Assembly (NCBI RefSeq): GCF_900447535.1
Contig: NZ_UFXX01000001.1
Coordinates: 1,116,001 to 1,180,000 of the forward strand
DNA: 64,000 nt
Direction of reading: 5' to 3'
From: Dermacoccus nishinomiyaensis
GTDB taxonomy: Bacteria; Actinomycetota; Actinomycetes; Actinomycetales; Dermatophilaceae
Of this stretch, positions 7,365 to 19,391 are shown piece after piece. Under the pieces are notes generated by a model that was not told where the DNA came from, ran no database searches, and saw only the letters and a program-made list of their open reading frames with translations. The translations under genes and the position numbers were made by a program. Each line of letters opens with the position of its first letter. Position 1 is the stretch's first letter.

Positions 7365-8798
7365 GTGACGAGCACACCCCCAGGCACGGGCACGCCGGCG
7401 GGCCTTCCGGCCCTCGCGGGCGACACGACCGCCGAGCAGCCGTGGCCGGTGCGCGTGCTCAGCATGAAGATCGCGCAGTACGTCGATCGCATGTCGCCGC
7501 TGTGGGTCGAGGGGCAGATCGTGCAACTCAACATCCGCGCCCGCACGGCGTATTTGACGCTGCGGGACGCCGACGTCGACATGTCCCTCTCCCTCACCGT
7601 TCCGACGAACACGCTCAACGCGATGGGCCCCGCGGTTCGTGAAGGGGCGCGCGTCGTCGTGCACGCCAAACCGACGTTCTGGACGAAGCGCGGCAGCCTC
7701 ATGATGGAGGGCCGCACGATGCGGCCCGTCGGCGAGGGCGAACTGCTCCTGCGCCTCGAACAGCTCAAGCGCACGCTCGCCGCAGAGGGCCTGTTCGCCC
7801 CCGACCGCAAACGGCCGCTGCCGTTCCTGCCCCGCGTCATCGGGCTCATCACCGGGCGTGAGGGCGCAGCCGAGAACGACGTCGTCGAGAACGCGCGACG
7901 CCGCTGGCCGGCCGCCCACTTCGAGATCCGCCACGTTCCCGTCCAGGGCCCCGACTGCGTCACCGCCGTCAGCGGCGCCCTGCGCGAACTCGACGGTCTC
8001 GACCACGTCGACGTCATCGTCATCGCGCGCGGCGGCGGCTCCTTCGAGGACCTGCTCGGGTTCAGCAACGAGACGCTCGTGCGCGCCGTCAGCGCCGCGC
8101 GTACGCCCGTCGTCAGCGCCATCGGGCACGACGTCGACACGCCGCTGCTCGATCACGTCGCCGACCGACGCGCCTCGACCCCGACGGACGCCGCCAAGCT
8201 CGTCGTACCGGATCTGGCCGCCGAACAGACCGCCCTCGCGCAACACCGCACGCGGCTCAGCCAAGGCCTGCGCGGCCGCTTCGCCGCCGAACGGCGCCAC
8301 CTCGACTCCCTCGTCGGGCGGCCCGTGCTGCGCGAACCGGGCACCCTCGTCACCCAGCAACGCGACGAGGTCGACCGCCTCACGAACCGCAGCGCCTACG
8401 CGATGCGGCAGCGTCTCACCCGCGCGCGCGACCAGATCGCTCACGGGCGCGCCCAGGTGATCGCCCTGTCCCCGCAGAAGACCCTCGACCGCGGGTACGC
8501 CGTCGTCCAGCACGCCGACGGCTCCCTCGTCATGGCCCGTGACGACGTCAGCGTCGACGACATCCTCAAGGTGACCGTGTCGCAGGGCAACTTCGCCGTC
8601 ACGCCCTATAGCGGCAAACCCCGGACGCGCCGAGCGGGGACGCCGGCGACAACGAAGGCGCGCACGGCTGCATCGTCTAAGAAGGCGACGCAGGGCCGCG
8701 CGTCCGATGCCCCGAAGACCAAGAAGAAGAATGCACCGGCGACGGCTGACGATGCGACGCCCACCACCCGATCCGAGACCACCGAGGACGACGCATGA
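7365..8798 (+). CDS. xseA: exodeoxyribonuclease VII large subunit
   Basis: A protein of 477 residues from a GTG start. It has an N-terminal OB fold (about residues 25-120), then the catalytic domain with [37 protein letters not shown] and the [20 protein letters not shown] block. With XseB it degrades single-stranded DNA from both ends into oligonucleotides. The last 60 residues form a Lys/Ala/Thr-rich tail after the usual end of the family and look disordered. The stop overlaps the xseB start (ATGA), so the two subunits are coupled. Confidence 0.95.
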   Translation: MTSTPPGTGTPAGLPALAGDTTAEQPWPVRVLSMKIAQYVDRMSPLWVEGQIVQLNIRARTAYLTLRDADVDMSLSLTVPTNTLNAMGPAVREGARVVVHAKPTFWTKRGSLMMEGRTMRPVGEGELLLRLEQLKRTLAAEGLFAPDRKRPLPFLPRVIGLITGREGAAENDVVENARRRWPAAHFEIRHVPVQGPDCVTAVSGALRELDGLDHVDVIVIARGGGSFEDLLGFSNETLVRAVSAARTPVVSAIGHDVDTPLLDHVADRRASTPTDAAKLVVPDLAAEQTALAQHRTRLSQGLRGRFAAERRHLDSLVGRPVLREPGTLVTQQRDEVDRLTNRSAYAMRQRLTRARDQIAHGRAQVIALSPQKTLDRGYAVVQHADGSLVMARDDVSVDDILKVTVSQGNFAVTPYSGKPRTRRAGTPATTKARTAASSKKATQGRASDAPKTKKKNAPATADDATPTTRSETTEDDA

Positions 8799-9136
8799 GC
8801 GACACTCACGAGGCACCCGCGAACGAGGCGTCCGACGACGTCATGAACCACGACTCGACCGATGCCGCCCAGGCCGGCACCCCTGGCACCGTGCCCGCGA
8901 GCGCGCCCGACGCCGCGAACGCCGACATCGCGAGCATGGGTTACGAACAGGCTCGCGACGAGCTCGCCCAGATCGTCACGACGCTCGAAGGTGGTCGCGC
9001 GCCGCTCGAGGAGAGCATGCGGCTGTGGGAGCGCGGCGAGGCCCTCGCCGATCACTGCACGCGGTGGCTCGACGGGGCACAGTCGCGCATCGAAGAAGCC
9101 GTCGCGCGCCGAGAGAACGGCAGCGAAGGAGCCTGA
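8795..9136 (+). CDS. xseB: exodeoxyribonuclease VII small subunit
   Basis: A protein of 113 residues. The XseB core is in the C-terminal part (MGYEQARDELAQIVTTLEGG, then PLEESMRLWERGEALADHC). It is preceded by about 47 acidic, Ala-rich residues, which is longer than the usual 70-80 residue subunit. A later start would give a normal size, but the ATG at 8795 overlaps the xseA stop in the common ATGA arrangement, so it is kept. Several small subunits bind one XseA. Confidence 0.9.
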   Translation: MSDTHEAPANEASDDVMNHDSTDAAQAGTPGTVPASAPDAANADIASMGYEQARDELAQIVTTLEGGRAPLEESMRLWERGEALADHCTRWLDGAQSRIEEAVARRENGSEGA

Positions 9137-9211
9137 CGCGCCGCGCATCTGACACTGCGCACGCCCGGCCTCAGCGGGTCCGAGTTCAGCGTTCCCGACG
9201 CTCGCGTTGGC

Positions 9212-9835
9212 TCACTTCGCGATCTGGCTGTACGGCTTGGCCGCCGCGGCGATCTGCTGCAACTGGGCCCACGAGCCCTTGCCGGTGACGACGGTGTCGA
9301 GCCCGGCGAGCGGCTGCGAGCGCACGAGCCCCTTCTGGCCCGACTGCATCTCGACCTTGCGCCAGCTCACGCCCCCGAGGTCGACGCTGCCGGCATCAGA
9401 GCCGGATGCGACGTCCTTGATCCAAGCTGCGCCGCCGTCCTTGCGCTGCTGGATCGAGACGTAGTCCTCACCGTCACCCTGATAGCCCGCGCGCCAACGC
9501 TCCGCGTGATCCTTGTCGCCCGGCACGATCGCGACGTTGACGGCACGCCACGGCGAACCGAGCCCGTCGGCGACGGCGACGTCCCAGTGCTTCGTCGACG
9601 ACACCTCGCGCGCGATCTGTGACGCCTGCACGGTGGGCAGTTTCGTGGCCCCCTGACGAGGAATGAGGGCCAAAATCACCAAACAGCCGGCGATACAAGC
9701 GATCATGGACAGGACCATGCTCTTGGCGTTTCCCTGCATCCCGCGCCGCTTCGGCGGAGGGGGCGGGGGCATGGCCGGCGCTGACGCAGGCTGTGTCGGC
9801 TCGGTGGTCGTGGCCTTCTCGTGCGGGGTACTCAC
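9212..9835 (-). CDS. DUF4245 domain membrane-anchored protein
   Basis: A protein of 207 residues from a GTG start. A Pro-rich cytoplasmic N terminus (to about residue 30) is followed by one membrane segment (about 39-58) and an outside domain with [13 protein letters not shown] and [15 protein letters not shown]4245 is a Gram-positive actinobacterial family of unknown function that is often encoded next to glpX and the exonuclease VII genes, as here. The gene is divergent from glpX and convergent with xseB. Confidence 0.8.
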   Translation of the reverse strand: MSTPHEKATTTEPTQPASAPAMPPPPPPKRRGMQGNAKSMVLSMIACIAGCLVILALIPRQGATKLPTVQASQIAREVSSTKHWDVAVADGLGSPWRAVNVAIVPGDKDHAERWRAGYQGDGEDYVSIQQRKDGGAAWIKDVASGSDAGSVDLGGVSWRKVEMQSGQKGLVRSQPLAGLDTVVTGKGSWAQLQQIAAAAKPYSQIAK

Positions 9836-9960
9836 TCCCCCATGTTCGCCGACGCACCTGCGTCAGCGGAAACCGGGGCGGCCCGCCGCCCCGGCCACGC
9901 CGCCTCGAGCACCGCGGGAGCCAGCCGCCACACCAGTGCGACATCGAGGAGACACCGACC

Positions 9961-10965
9961 GTGACATCGAAGCTGCCCACCTACCAGATCCCCGACCGCA
10001 ACCTGGCGCTCGAACTCGTGCGCGTCACCGAGTCAGCCGCCATGGCCGCCGGCCCCTGGGTGGGTCGTGGCGAGAAGAACCTCGCGGACGGCGCCGCCGT
10101 CGAGGCGATGCGCACCCTCATCTCGACGGTGAGCATGAACGGCACCGTCGTCATCGGCGAGGGCGAGAAGGACGAGGCCCCGATGCTGTTCAACGGTGAG
10201 CAGGTGGGCGACGGCACGGGCCCCGACGTCGACGTCGCCGTCGACCCGATCGACGGCACGACGCTGACGGCGAAGGGCATGCCGAACGCCGTCTCCGTCC
10301 TCGCCGTCAGCGAGCGCGGCTCGATGTACGACCCGAGTGCCGTGTTCTACATGGACAAGCTCGTCACCGGCCCCGAGGCCGCAGACGTCGTCGACATCCG
10401 CCTGCCCGTCGCCGAGAACATCCGCCGCATCGCGAAGGCCAAGAACACGACGAACAACGGCGTCACGGTCGTGCTGCTCGATCGCCCGCGCCACGAGCCG
10501 CTCGCGCAGGAGATCCGTGACGCCGGCGCGCGCATCAAGTTCATCTCCGACGGTGACGTCGCCGGTGCCATCATGGCCGCCCGCCCCAACACGGGTGTCG
10601 ACCTGTTGCTCGGCATCGGCGGCACGCCTGAGGGCATCATCACCGCGTGCGCGATCAAGTGCATCGGCGGCGTCATCCAGGGCCGTCTTGCGCCGAAGGA
10701 CGACGAGGAGAAGCAGCGCGCGCTCGACGCGGGCCACGACGTCAATCGTGTGCTGACGACGAACGATCTCGTCCGCGGCGACAACTGCTTCTTCGTCGCG
10801 ACGGGCATCACCGACGGTGAACTGCTCAAGGGTGTGCGCTACCGCGAGAACGGCTGCACGACGAGCTCGCTCGTCATGCGCAGCAAGAGCGGTACCGTAC
10901 GAACCATCGAGGCCGAGCACCGCCTGAGCAAGGTGGCTGAATACGCTTCGGAGCAGTACCAGTAA
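9961..10965 (+). CDS. glpX: class II fructose-1,6-bisphosphatase
   Basis: A protein of 334 residues. It hydrolyses fructose 1,6-bisphosphate to fructose 6-phosphate in gluconeogenesis. Metal and phosphate site motifs are GEGEKDEAP (66-74) and DPIDGTT (95-101), and [19 protein letters not shown] is the conserved C-terminal block. The GTG at 9961 is chosen over the longer frame because GAGGAG lies 9 bases upstream and the protein then begins [20 protein letters not shown] as in relatives. It is the main gluconeogenic FBPase of many actinobacteria. Confidence 0.95.
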   Translation: MTSKLPTYQIPDRNLALELVRVTESAAMAAGPWVGRGEKNLADGAAVEAMRTLISTVSMNGTVVIGEGEKDEAPMLFNGEQVGDGTGPDVDVAVDPIDGTTLTAKGMPNAVSVLAVSERGSMYDPSAVFYMDKLVTGPEAADVVDIRLPVAENIRRIAKAKNTTNNGVTVVLLDRPRHEPLAQEIRDAGARIKFISDGDVAGAIMAARPNTGVDLLLGIGGTPEGIITACAIKCIGGVIQGRLAPKDDEEKQRALDAGHDVNRVLTTNDLVRGDNCFFVATGITDGELLKGVRYRENGCTTSSLVMRSKSGTVRTIEAEHRLSKVAEYASEQYQ

Positions 10966-11018
10966 GTCGGGGCAGCGCATGACGCCGGCCGCGGCGACGA
11001 GACGCCAGGAGCCGACGC

Positions 11019-11951
11019 ATGACCCAGCCCAACACCGCCACCACGCTCGTCATCGGTGAGGCCCTCATCGACGTCGTCCATCCTCGCGACGGCGAGAGCG
11101 CGGAACACGTCGGTGGCAGCCCGCTCAACGTTGCGGTCGGGCTGTCGCGCCTCGGCCACCCCGCCGTCCTCGCCACGCACCTCGGTGAGGACGAGCGGGG
11201 TCACCGCATCCAGCGCCTGCTCACCGACGAGGGCGTCGAGCTGACGGTCGCGAGCTTCGACCTCGACGCCACGTCGACAGCTCAGGCCCACCTCGATGAC
11301 GACGGCGCCGCGACGTACGACTTCGCCATCGACTGGCCGGCGGTCACGGGCCTGCCGACGGATGTCGCGCACGTCCACACCGGCTCGATCGGCGCCTCGC
11401 TCACCCCGGGCTCCGCGTCGGTCTTCGAGGCTTTGAAGGCCGCTCACGCGTCCGCGACGACGTCGTTCGACCCGAACGTGCGCCCCTCCCTCATGGGCAG
11501 CCCCGACGACGAGCGCGAGCGCGTCGAGCAGTTCTGCGGGTACGTCGATGTCATCAAGTCCTCCGACGAGGACGCGCAGTGGCTCTACCCGGGCCGCAGC
11601 GTCGAGGAGATCGCCGAGTTGTGGGCCGGCCTCGGGCCGCGACTCGTCATCATCACCCGCGGCGGTGACGGAGCGCACGTCCGCCTCGCCGAGAGCGGCA
11701 CCTTCGAGGTGGCCGGGCGCTCCGTCGAGGTCGCCGACACCGTCGGCGCCGGCGACTCGTTCATGTCAGGGCTCATCTCGGGGCTGCTCGACCTCGGGCT
11801 GCTCGGCGGTGTCGAGGCCCGTCAGCGCCTCGCGCACGCCCGCGAGGACGACGTGCGCCCCGCCCTCGTGCGCGCCATCGCCACATCCTCGACGACGGTG
11901 ACGCGCGCCGGCTCGAACCCGCCCACGCGTGAAGAGATCGCCGGCCTCTGA
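11019..11951 (+). CDS. PfkB-family carbohydrate kinase, fructokinase-like
   Basis: A protein of 310 residues. The PfkB N-terminal pattern GGSPLNVAVGLSRLG (32-46) and the C-terminal signature DTVGAGDSF (240-248) with catalytic Asp246 are both intact, and SFDPNVRPSL matches fructokinase-type enzymes. The probable reaction is ATP-dependent phosphorylation of fructose or a related sugar, but substrate choice cannot be fixed from motifs. It follows glpX by 53 bp in the same direction and converges on the sugar importer operon, suggesting sugar use as a shared theme. Confidence 0.85.
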   Translation: MTQPNTATTLVIGEALIDVVHPRDGESAEHVGGSPLNVAVGLSRLGHPAVLATHLGEDERGHRIQRLLTDEGVELTVASFDLDATSTAQAHLDDDGAATYDFAIDWPAVTGLPTDVAHVHTGSIGASLTPGSASVFEALKAAHASATTSFDPNVRPSLMGSPDDERERVEQFCGYVDVIKSSDEDAQWLYPGRSVEEIAELWAGLGPRLVIITRGGDGAHVRLAESGTFEVAGRSVEVADTVGAGDSFMSGLISGLLDLGLLGGVEARQRLAHAREDDVRPALVRAIATSSTTVTRAGSNPPTREEIAGL

Positions 11952-12110
11952 GCTCGCACCAGGTCTCGACGCTTGCGCCAGTGCACCCGGCGCACAACCA
12001 CGGCCCGACGGCGACACAGCACAGCCATGCCGAGCACCGTCCTTGCGAGGGCAGCGTCCTTGCAACGCAGCCCCACCGCGCAGTATTCGGATGCCGCACG
12101 AACACAGCAC

Positions 12111-12142
12111 GAGGGCCCGCATCGTCACCGATGCGGGCCCTC
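12111..12142. terminator. bidirectional terminator between the sugar kinase and ugpC
   Basis: Fourteen perfect base pairs (GAGGGCCCGCATCG/CGATGCGGGCCCTC) enclose the 4-base loop TCAC, which reads GTGA (a GNRA-type loop) on the minus-strand transcript. It lies between convergent genes. The remaining bases of 11952-12210 show no gene. Confidence 0.8.
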
Positions 12143-12210
12143 GACCTCTACTGGAGCGTGACCTCAACCGATGCTCGGGGTGAACCCAAGCATGAGGCTC
12201 ACATCAACGC

Positions 12211-13479
12211 TCAGACGTCCGTTCCTCCGGAGATGGCGCCGCGGGCGTCACGCTCCTTGGCACGCTGCAGCGCGGCCTTGCGCTGCTTCTCCGAGTTCGC
12301 CGCGATCTGGGTGGCCTTCTCCTCGTTGCGCGTGTAGTTGTGGCCCGATTCCGGGTCGAACACGTGCATGTGTGCCGGGTCGAACGCGAACTCGACCTCG
12401 TCGCCCTCGAAGATCTGCGAGCGAGCGTCGAGGTTGACGACGAGCTGGCTGCGAGCGCCTTCACCGTCGAGGTCCTTCTCGAGCGCGTCGAGGTGCTGCT
12501 TCGCGGCCGGGTCCTGCTCGAACGGGATGTAGGCGTACTGCTCGTTGCCGAGCCACTCCGTCTGGTCGACGACGGCCTTGAACGTCGCACCACCGGAGAC
12601 CGGGTTGACCTCGGCGTCCTTGATGTACTCGGGGCGGATGCCGACGATGACGATGTCCTTGCCCGCGACGTCGCGGGCAAGCTGCTCCGTCATCGGCACG
12701 GTCGCGAACGGCAGGCGCAGCGTGGTGCCCTCGACGCGTGCGGGTACGAAGTTCATCGGCGGCGAGCCGATGAAGCCCGCGACGAAGAGGTTGGCGGGCT
12801 GTTCGTACAGCTCGCGCGGGCTCGCGCACTGCTGCAGCACGCCCTTCTTCAGCACGGCGACGCGGTCACCGAGCGTCATGGCCTCGGTCTGGTCGTGCGT
12901 GACGTAGATCGTCGTGATGCCGAGGCGACGCTGCATGCGCGCGATCTCCGTCCGCATCTGCCCGCGCAGCTTGGCGTCGAGGTTCGACAGCGGCTCGTCG
13001 AACAGGAACGCGTCGGCGTCGCGGACGATCGCGCGGCCCATCGCGACACGCTGACGCTGACCACCGGAGAGGTTGCCGGGCTTGCGCTCGAGGTGCTCGT
13101 CGAGTTCGAGCATCTTGCTCGCCTCGCGCACCTTGCGCTGGATCTCGTCATCGCTCACCTTGCCCTTGTTGAGCCGCAGCGGGAACGCGATGTTCTCGAA
13201 CACCGTCAGGTGCGGGTAGAGGGCGTAGTTCTGGAACACCATCGCGAGGTTGCGGTCGCGCGGTGCGAGGTCGTTGACGCGCGTGCCGTTGATCTCGAGG
13301 TCACCGGAGGTGATGTCCTCGAGGCCGACGACCATGCGCAGCAGCGTCGACTTACCGCAGCCGGACGGGCCGACGAGGATCATGAACTCGCCGTCGGCGA
13401 TGTCGAGGCTGACGTCGTTGACGGCCGGGAATCCGTCGCCGTACTTCTTGACGATGTTCTTGAGCTGGATGCTGGACAT
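12211..13479 (-). CDS. ugpC: ABC transporter ATP-binding protein, UgpC/MsmK/SugC type
   Basis: A protein of 422 residues and last gene of the importer operon. Walker [10 protein letters not shown] is at 37-45, signature LSGGQ at 137-141, Walker B ends in Asp161-Glu162, and the switch His is in [10 protein letters not shown]. The C-terminal 180 residues are the TOBE/MalK-type regulatory region ([20 protein letters not shown]), with a charged tail longer than usual. ATPases of this type power carbohydrate importers and may serve more than one permease pair. It starts 27 bp after the second permease. Confidence 0.93.
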   Translation of the reverse strand: MSSIQLKNIVKKYGDGFPAVNDVSLDIADGEFMILVGPSGCGKSTLLRMVVGLEDITSGDLEINGTRVNDLAPRDRNLAMVFQNYALYPHLTVFENIAFPLRLNKGKVSDDEIQRKVREASKMLELDEHLERKPGNLSGGQRQRVAMGRAIVRDADAFLFDEPLSNLDAKLRGQMRTEIARMQRRLGITTIYVTHDQTEAMTLGDRVAVLKKGVLQQCASPRELYEQPANLFVAGFIGSPPMNFVPARVEGTTLRLPFATVPMTEQLARDVAGKDIVIVGIRPEYIKDAEVNPVSGGATFKAVVDQTEWLGNEQYAYIPFEQDPAAKQHLDALEKDLDGEGARSQLVVNLDARSQIFEGDEVEFAFDPAHMHVFDPESGHNYTRNEEKATQIAANSEKQRKAALQRAKERDARGAISGGTDV

Positions 13480-13506
13480 GAGGTGTCTCTCCTAAAGAGG
13501 CGGGCG

Positions 13507-14373
13507 TCAGCCCTTGACGGCGCCGGAGGTGAGGCCGGAGACGATCCGACGCTGGAAGATCAGGACGAGGATGATGACGGGGATCGTCACGATGACGGCG
13601 GCCGCGGCGATGGCGCCCGTCGGCTGCGTGAACTGGCTGGCGCCGGTGAAGAAGCTCAGCGCGGCGGGCACCGTGCGGGCGTTGCCCGACGTCAGCGAGA
13701 TGGCGAACACGAAGTCGTTCCACGCCGTGAAGAACGTGATGATGGCCGTCGTGAAGACACCCGGGCCGGCGAGCGGCGCGATGACCTTGCGGAACGCCTG
13801 CCACGACGTCGCACCGTCGACCTGGGCGGCCTGCTCCATCTCCCACGGGATCTGCTGGAAGAACGCGGACAGTGTCCAGATCGCCAGCGGCAGCGTCAGC
13901 GCGAGGTACGGGATGACGAGGCCGGGGATCGTGTCGAACAGCCCGATCTGACGCCACATGTTGAACAGCGGCGTCACCATCGCGATGACGGGGAAGAACG
14001 AGACGGCGAGCGCCATCGTCAGGATCATCTTCTTGCCCGGGAAGTCGAGGCGGGCGATCGCGTAGGCGCAGAACGTCGCGAGGATGACAGAGATCAGCGT
14101 GGCGAGCAGCGACACCACGATCGAGTGCCACAGCGCCGGCATGAACAGGTCGGACGCCCCGCCCTTGAGGATCAACTCGTAGTTGTCCCAGCTCGGGTGC
14201 GTCGGGAAGAAGTTGCCGAAGCTGTTCTCCTTGCCCGTCGTGTCCGTGAGGGCGGCGTCGCTCTTGAGCGACAGCGCGAAGATCCACACGAGCGGCAGCA
14301 GCGTCCAGATCATGACGGGGATGGCGAAACCGAACATCCCCCACTTGGCCTTGTTCGAGACGTTGGTTTCCAT
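13507..14373 (-). CDS. carbohydrate ABC transporter permease (SugB/MalG type)
   Basis: A protein of 288 residues with six membrane segments. The cytoplasmic EAA loop reads EQAAQVDGATSWQAFRKVI, the site that docks on the ATPase. It matches the MalG/SugB half of CUT1 importers. Its ATG overlaps the stop of the upstream permease by one base (TGATG), so the two channel halves are made together. Confidence 0.92.
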   Translation of the reverse strand: METNVSNKAKWGMFGFAIPVMIWTLLPLVWIFALSLKSDAALTDTTGKENSFGNFFPTHPSWDNYELILKGGASDLFMPALWHSIVVSLLATLISVILATFCAYAIARLDFPGKKMILTMALAVSFFPVIAMVTPLFNMWRQIGLFDTIPGLVIPYLALTLPLAIWTLSAFFQQIPWEMEQAAQVDGATSWQAFRKVIAPLAGPGVFTTAIITFFTAWNDFVFAISLTSGNARTVPAALSFFTGASQFTQPTGAIAAAAVIVTIPVIILVLIFQRRIVSGLTSGAVKG

Positions 14374-15347
14374 CAGTTGTTCCTCCCGGCAGCGAGGTCG
14401 ACCTTGAAGCCCTTGACGAAGATCGCCGCGATGATGAGCACGCAGAGGAAGAGGATGACGGCGAGGGCGGAGCCCATGCCGATCTCCACGCGATCGATCG
14501 CCTCACGGGAGACGAGCATCGAAAGGCTCGTCGTGTCATTGGCGCCGCCGGTCATGACGTACGGGTTGTCGAAGATGCGGAAGGCGTCGAGCGTGCGGAA
14601 CAGCAGGGCGACCATGATGGCGGCCTTCATGTTCGGCAGGATCACCTTCGTGAGGCGCTGCCACCAGGTGGCGCCGTCGACCTTGGCGGCCTCCTCCATC
14701 GAGGAGTCGACCTGTGCGAGGCCCGTCAGCAGCAGCAGTGACATGAACGGCGTCGTCTTCCAGATCTCCGACAGGCAGATGACGAACAGCGAGCTGCCCC
14801 GCTGACCGAACCAGTCGTAGTCGAGCGGGAACGAGCCGAACGTCAGGGTGTGCAGCCAGTGGTTGACGAAGCCGGTGCTGACGTCGAAGCCGAACTTCCA
14901 CGCGAACGCGGAGACGACCGTGATGATCGCGTACGGCAGCAGGACGACGGTGCGCAGCGTGCGTCGTGGCATGACGATCTTGTTCATGAGCATCGCGATG
15001 GCGAAGCCGAGGATCAGCTCGACGACGACCGTGACGATCGTGATGATGAGCGTCGTGCCCATGGCGTTCCAGAACAGCGAGTCCTTGAGCGCGGAGGCGT
15101 AGTTCTGGAACCACACGAACTTCTTGCCCGCCGGGTCGGTGAGGCGGTACTTGAAGAACGACAGGTACAGCGCGTTGAGGATCGGGTACAGCGTCACGAG
15201 ACACATGACGACGAACGCCGGCCCCGCGAGCTTCCACCCGAGGTTGCGCTCGGCGCGTGCGCGATCGGAGAGCGGCGCCTTCTTGCGCTTCGCCCCCGTT
15301 GCGACACCGGTGGCCGCACTCTTCTCCATGGATGCAGCGGTACTCAC
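14373..15347 (-). CDS. carbohydrate ABC transporter permease (SugA/MalF type)
   Basis: A protein of 324 residues from a GTG at 15347 that overlaps the binding-protein stop by 4 bases (GTGA). An ATG six codons in (15329) is the alternative start. A basic N terminus precedes about six membrane segments, and the EAA loop is EEAAKVDGATWWQRLTKVIL. It forms the other half of the channel with the next gene. Confidence 0.92.
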   Translation of the reverse strand: MSTAASMEKSAATGVATGAKRKKAPLSDRARAERNLGWKLAGPAFVVMCLVTLYPILNALYLSFFKYRLTDPAGKKFVWFQNYASALKDSLFWNAMGTTLIITIVTVVVELILGFAIAMLMNKIVMPRRTLRTVVLLPYAIITVVSAFAWKFGFDVSTGFVNHWLHTLTFGSFPLDYDWFGQRGSSLFVICLSEIWKTTPFMSLLLLTGLAQVDSSMEEAAKVDGATWWQRLTKVILPNMKAAIMVALLFRTLDAFRIFDNPYVMTGGANDTTSLSMLVSREAIDRVEIGMGSALAVILFLCVLIIAAIFVKGFKVDLAAGRNN

Positions 15348-16657
15348 AGCAGGGCCTTCCCCTTCAGGACGTCGAGGATGAACTTCTGGGCCTCGGCCGG
15401 AGTGTTCGGCGTCACCTTCGACGGCGGCGAGAACTGCTGCTGCAGAGCCCCGGAGATGTCGCCCCAGTAGGGCGAGAGCGGACGCGGCACGGCCTTGTCC
15501 AGCGAGGTGCGGATCTGGGCGGCGATCCCGTTCGGGAAGGCCTTCTTGACGTCCGCCGAGTCGTACGAGGCCTTGCGGCTGCTCGGGTTGCCCGAGGCAA
15601 CCATGTACGCCGTCGTGTTCTTCTCGTTCGTGATGCACTCCGCCGCCTGGTAGGCGAGGTCGGTGTGCTTCGAGTTCTTGCCGACGGCGAGCTGGATACC
15701 ACCGAACGGAGGCGCGGCGTCGTGCGAGGCGTCGGTGCGCGGGTAGACCGCGGCCGCCACGTCCTCGGCCACCTTCGGCGCGGCCTTCTGGATGGCACCG
15801 TAGGAGTAGGGCCAGTTGACGAGGAAACCGCCGCTCGGCGACTGGAACAGCGTCAGCGACGCCGTCTCGTCGGACGAACCGATCGCGGGGCCGCCGACGC
15901 CCGACGTCGCGACCTTGTTGATGATCGACGCGGCCTTCTTGCCGGCGTCCGAGTCGAGGCCGAGCTTGATGTTCTCGTACGTCGCACTCGGGTCCTCGAC
16001 GATCTTGCCGCCGCCGCCCGCGACGAGCGCGTTGATCCACACGGCGTAGCCCTCGTAGAGCTTGCCCTGGACGCCGACGTTCGTCTTCGTCTTCTTCGCG
16101 GCGTCGATGACCTGATCCCACGTCACCGGCTTGCTCATGTCGAGACCGGCCTTCTGCGCGACCGACTTCTTGTACCAGAGCAGCTGCGTGTTCGCCCAGA
16201 ACGGCACGGACGTCAGCTTGCCCTTGTACATCGAGGCGTCGATGGAGCTCTGGACGCGGTCCTCCGTGAAGTTCTTCTGCATCGACTCCGGCACGGGCGC
16301 GAGGTAGCCCGCAGCAGCGAACTCGGTGACGAACGCCGGGTCGGTGCTCATGAGGTCCATCGAGCTGTCGCCCGCGGCGAGGCGACGCAGCAGCTGCGTG
16401 CGCTGGTCGGAGGCCGAGTTCGGCAGCAGCTCGACCTTGATCTTGTACTTGCCGCCGGAGGCCTTCGTGCAGTTCGCGGCGAGTGTGGCCTGGCCACCCT
16501 TGGAGGCGTCGGAGTTGCCGACGTCCGGGTTGATGTACCAGGTCAGCGTGGGCGTGCCGCCCCCGCTGTCGCCACCGCACCCGGCGAGCGCGGTCGTCGC
16601 GAGCATCGCCATCGATGCTGCGGCAGCCACTCGCCTGCGTGACTTGGATGTGTTCAT
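15344..16657 (-). CDS. sugar ABC transporter substrate-binding lipoprotein, LpqY-like
   Basis: A protein of 437 residues. The signal peptide ends in the lipobox LAGC with Cys27 as the lipid-modified residue, so the protein is anchored outside the membrane. GGAG lies 8 bases before the ATG at 16657. The mature part follows the bacterial solute-binding protein 1 fold and resembles mycobacterial LpqY, the trehalose receptor of LpqY-SugABC, in blocks such as the QLLRRLAAGDSSMDLMSTDP stretch and NTQLLWYKKS. Trehalose or another alpha-glucoside is thus the best guess. It is first in an operon with two permeases and an ATPase; its promoter lies in the 267-bp gap shared with fumarase. Confidence 0.88.
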   Translation of the reverse strand: MNTSKSRRRVAAAASMAMLATTALAGCGGDSGGGTPTLTWYINPDVGNSDASKGGQATLAANCTKASGGKYKIKVELLPNSASDQRTQLLRRLAAGDSSMDLMSTDPAFVTEFAAAGYLAPVPESMQKNFTEDRVQSSIDASMYKGKLTSVPFWANTQLLWYKKSVAQKAGLDMSKPVTWDQVIDAAKKTKTNVGVQGKLYEGYAVWINALVAGGGGKIVEDPSATYENIKLGLDSDAGKKAASIINKVATSGVGGPAIGSSDETASLTLFQSPSGGFLVNWPYSYGAIQKAAPKVAEDVAAAVYPRTDASHDAAPPFGGIQLAVGKNSKHTDLAYQAAECITNEKNTTAYMVASGNPSSRKASYDSADVKKAFPNGIAAQIRTSLDKAVPRPLSPYWGDISGALQQQFSPPSKVTPNTPAEAQKFILDVLKGKALL

Positions 16658-16673
16658 GAACACCGCTCCATCC

Positions 16674-16776
16674 TTGTTAATCGACAACTCATCATCCACG
16701 CACGCTGTGATGGGCGCCATACCCGCGCCGCCATGGAGACCAAACGGTTATTGAGCCGTTACACGATCGCGCGATC
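16674..16776. promoter_or_regulatory. cluster of candidate operators between the sugar importer and fumarase
   Basis: The divergent gap holds three dyads: TTGTTAATCGACAA (16674-16687), AACGG...CCGTT with an 8-bp spacer (16743-16760), and the perfect 12-bp palindrome GATCGCGCGATC (16765-16776). Sugar importers of this type are usually controlled by a LacI-family repressor, and centre-CG palindromes fit that class. No regulator gene is adjacent, so the assignment is tentative. Confidence 0.4.
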
Positions 16777-16924
16777 AGGGGTGCTACGTTCGCCCTCCCC
16801 GCCTGCGATCTGCGTCCACATCTGCGATTTTCGTCAGCATTCACACCCCACCCGCGCATGCCCTGACGGCGGCGCCGCCGGCTCGTCGGGCCGCAGCCGC
16901 GTCGCGCTCCGATAGTCTCCACGC

Positions 16925-18658
<1,734 letters not shown>

Positions 18659-18688
18659 CGGCGCCGACGTCATCACCAAGGAGCCACC

Positions 18689-19309
18689 ATGAGCAGCACC
18701 CTCACGCCGCAGCAGGCCTGGGACACCCTCGTCGAGGGCAACCGACGCTTCGTCTCCGGCACGACGCAGCGCCCGCACAGTGACGGCGAGCGCCGGCGCG
18801 AGCTCGTCGCCGGGCAGGCACCCCAGGCCGTCATCTTCGGGTGCGGCGACTCCCGCGTGCCGGCCGAGATGATCTTCGACCAGGGCCTCGGCGATCTGTT
18901 CGTCGTGCGCACCGCGGGCCACGTGCTTGACCCCAGCGTGCTCGGCTCGATCGAGTTCGGCACCGAGGTGCTGCGCGCACCGCTCGTCGTCGTGCTCGCG
19001 CACAAGAGCTGCGGCGCCATCAACGCGACGCTCGCCGCCGAGGAGACCGGCGACATGCCGCCGGGGTACCTCCACACGATCATCGAGCGCGTCATGCCGT
19101 CGATCCTGCACGGGCGCAAGCACGGGCTGACGACCGGCGAGCAGTTCGAGGCCGAGCATGCCCGGGCGACGAGCGAGCTCCTCCCCCAGCGCAGTCAGCT
19201 GATCCGTGATCGCATCGACGCCGGCCGGCTCGCCGTCGTCGCCGTGCACTACGACATCGGTGAGGGCGAGGCGCACGTCGTCGGCACCCTGGGTGACATC
19301 ACGGCCTGA
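18689..19309 (+). CDS. beta-class carbonic anhydrase
   Basis: A protein of 206 residues. The zinc site is complete: Cys52 in GCGDSR with the Asp54-Arg56 dyad, then His105 and Cys108 in AHKSCGA. It interconverts CO2 and bicarbonate in the cytoplasm and could feed carboxylases. AAGGAG precedes the ATG by a good distance. It follows fumarase by 30 bp and is probably co-transcribed; an inverted repeat at 19392 ends the unit. Confidence 0.93.
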   Translation: MSSTLTPQQAWDTLVEGNRRFVSGTTQRPHSDGERRRELVAGQAPQAVIFGCGDSRVPAEMIFDQGLGDLFVVRTAGHVLDPSVLGSIEFGTEVLRAPLVVVLAHKSCGAINATLAAEETGDMPPGYLHTIIERVMPSILHGRKHGLTTGEQFEAEHARATSELLPQRSQLIRDRIDAGRLAVVAVHYDIGEGEAHVVGTLGDITA

Positions 19310-19391
19310 TCGTCCGCCGTTGTCGCCATGCCGCCATCCCCAGCGGGTGGCGGCACGCCTGATGTCGCGGCACGCACAGGCTGCTGTGCGC

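Noticed and set aside
7201-7377. Longer ispH starting at 7377
   Set aside because: The extra 59 residues are Arg-rich, unlike the family, and would overlap the xseA start region.
12340-14805. An 821-codon plus-strand frame
   Set aside because: Opposite ugpC and the permease genes and without protein features.
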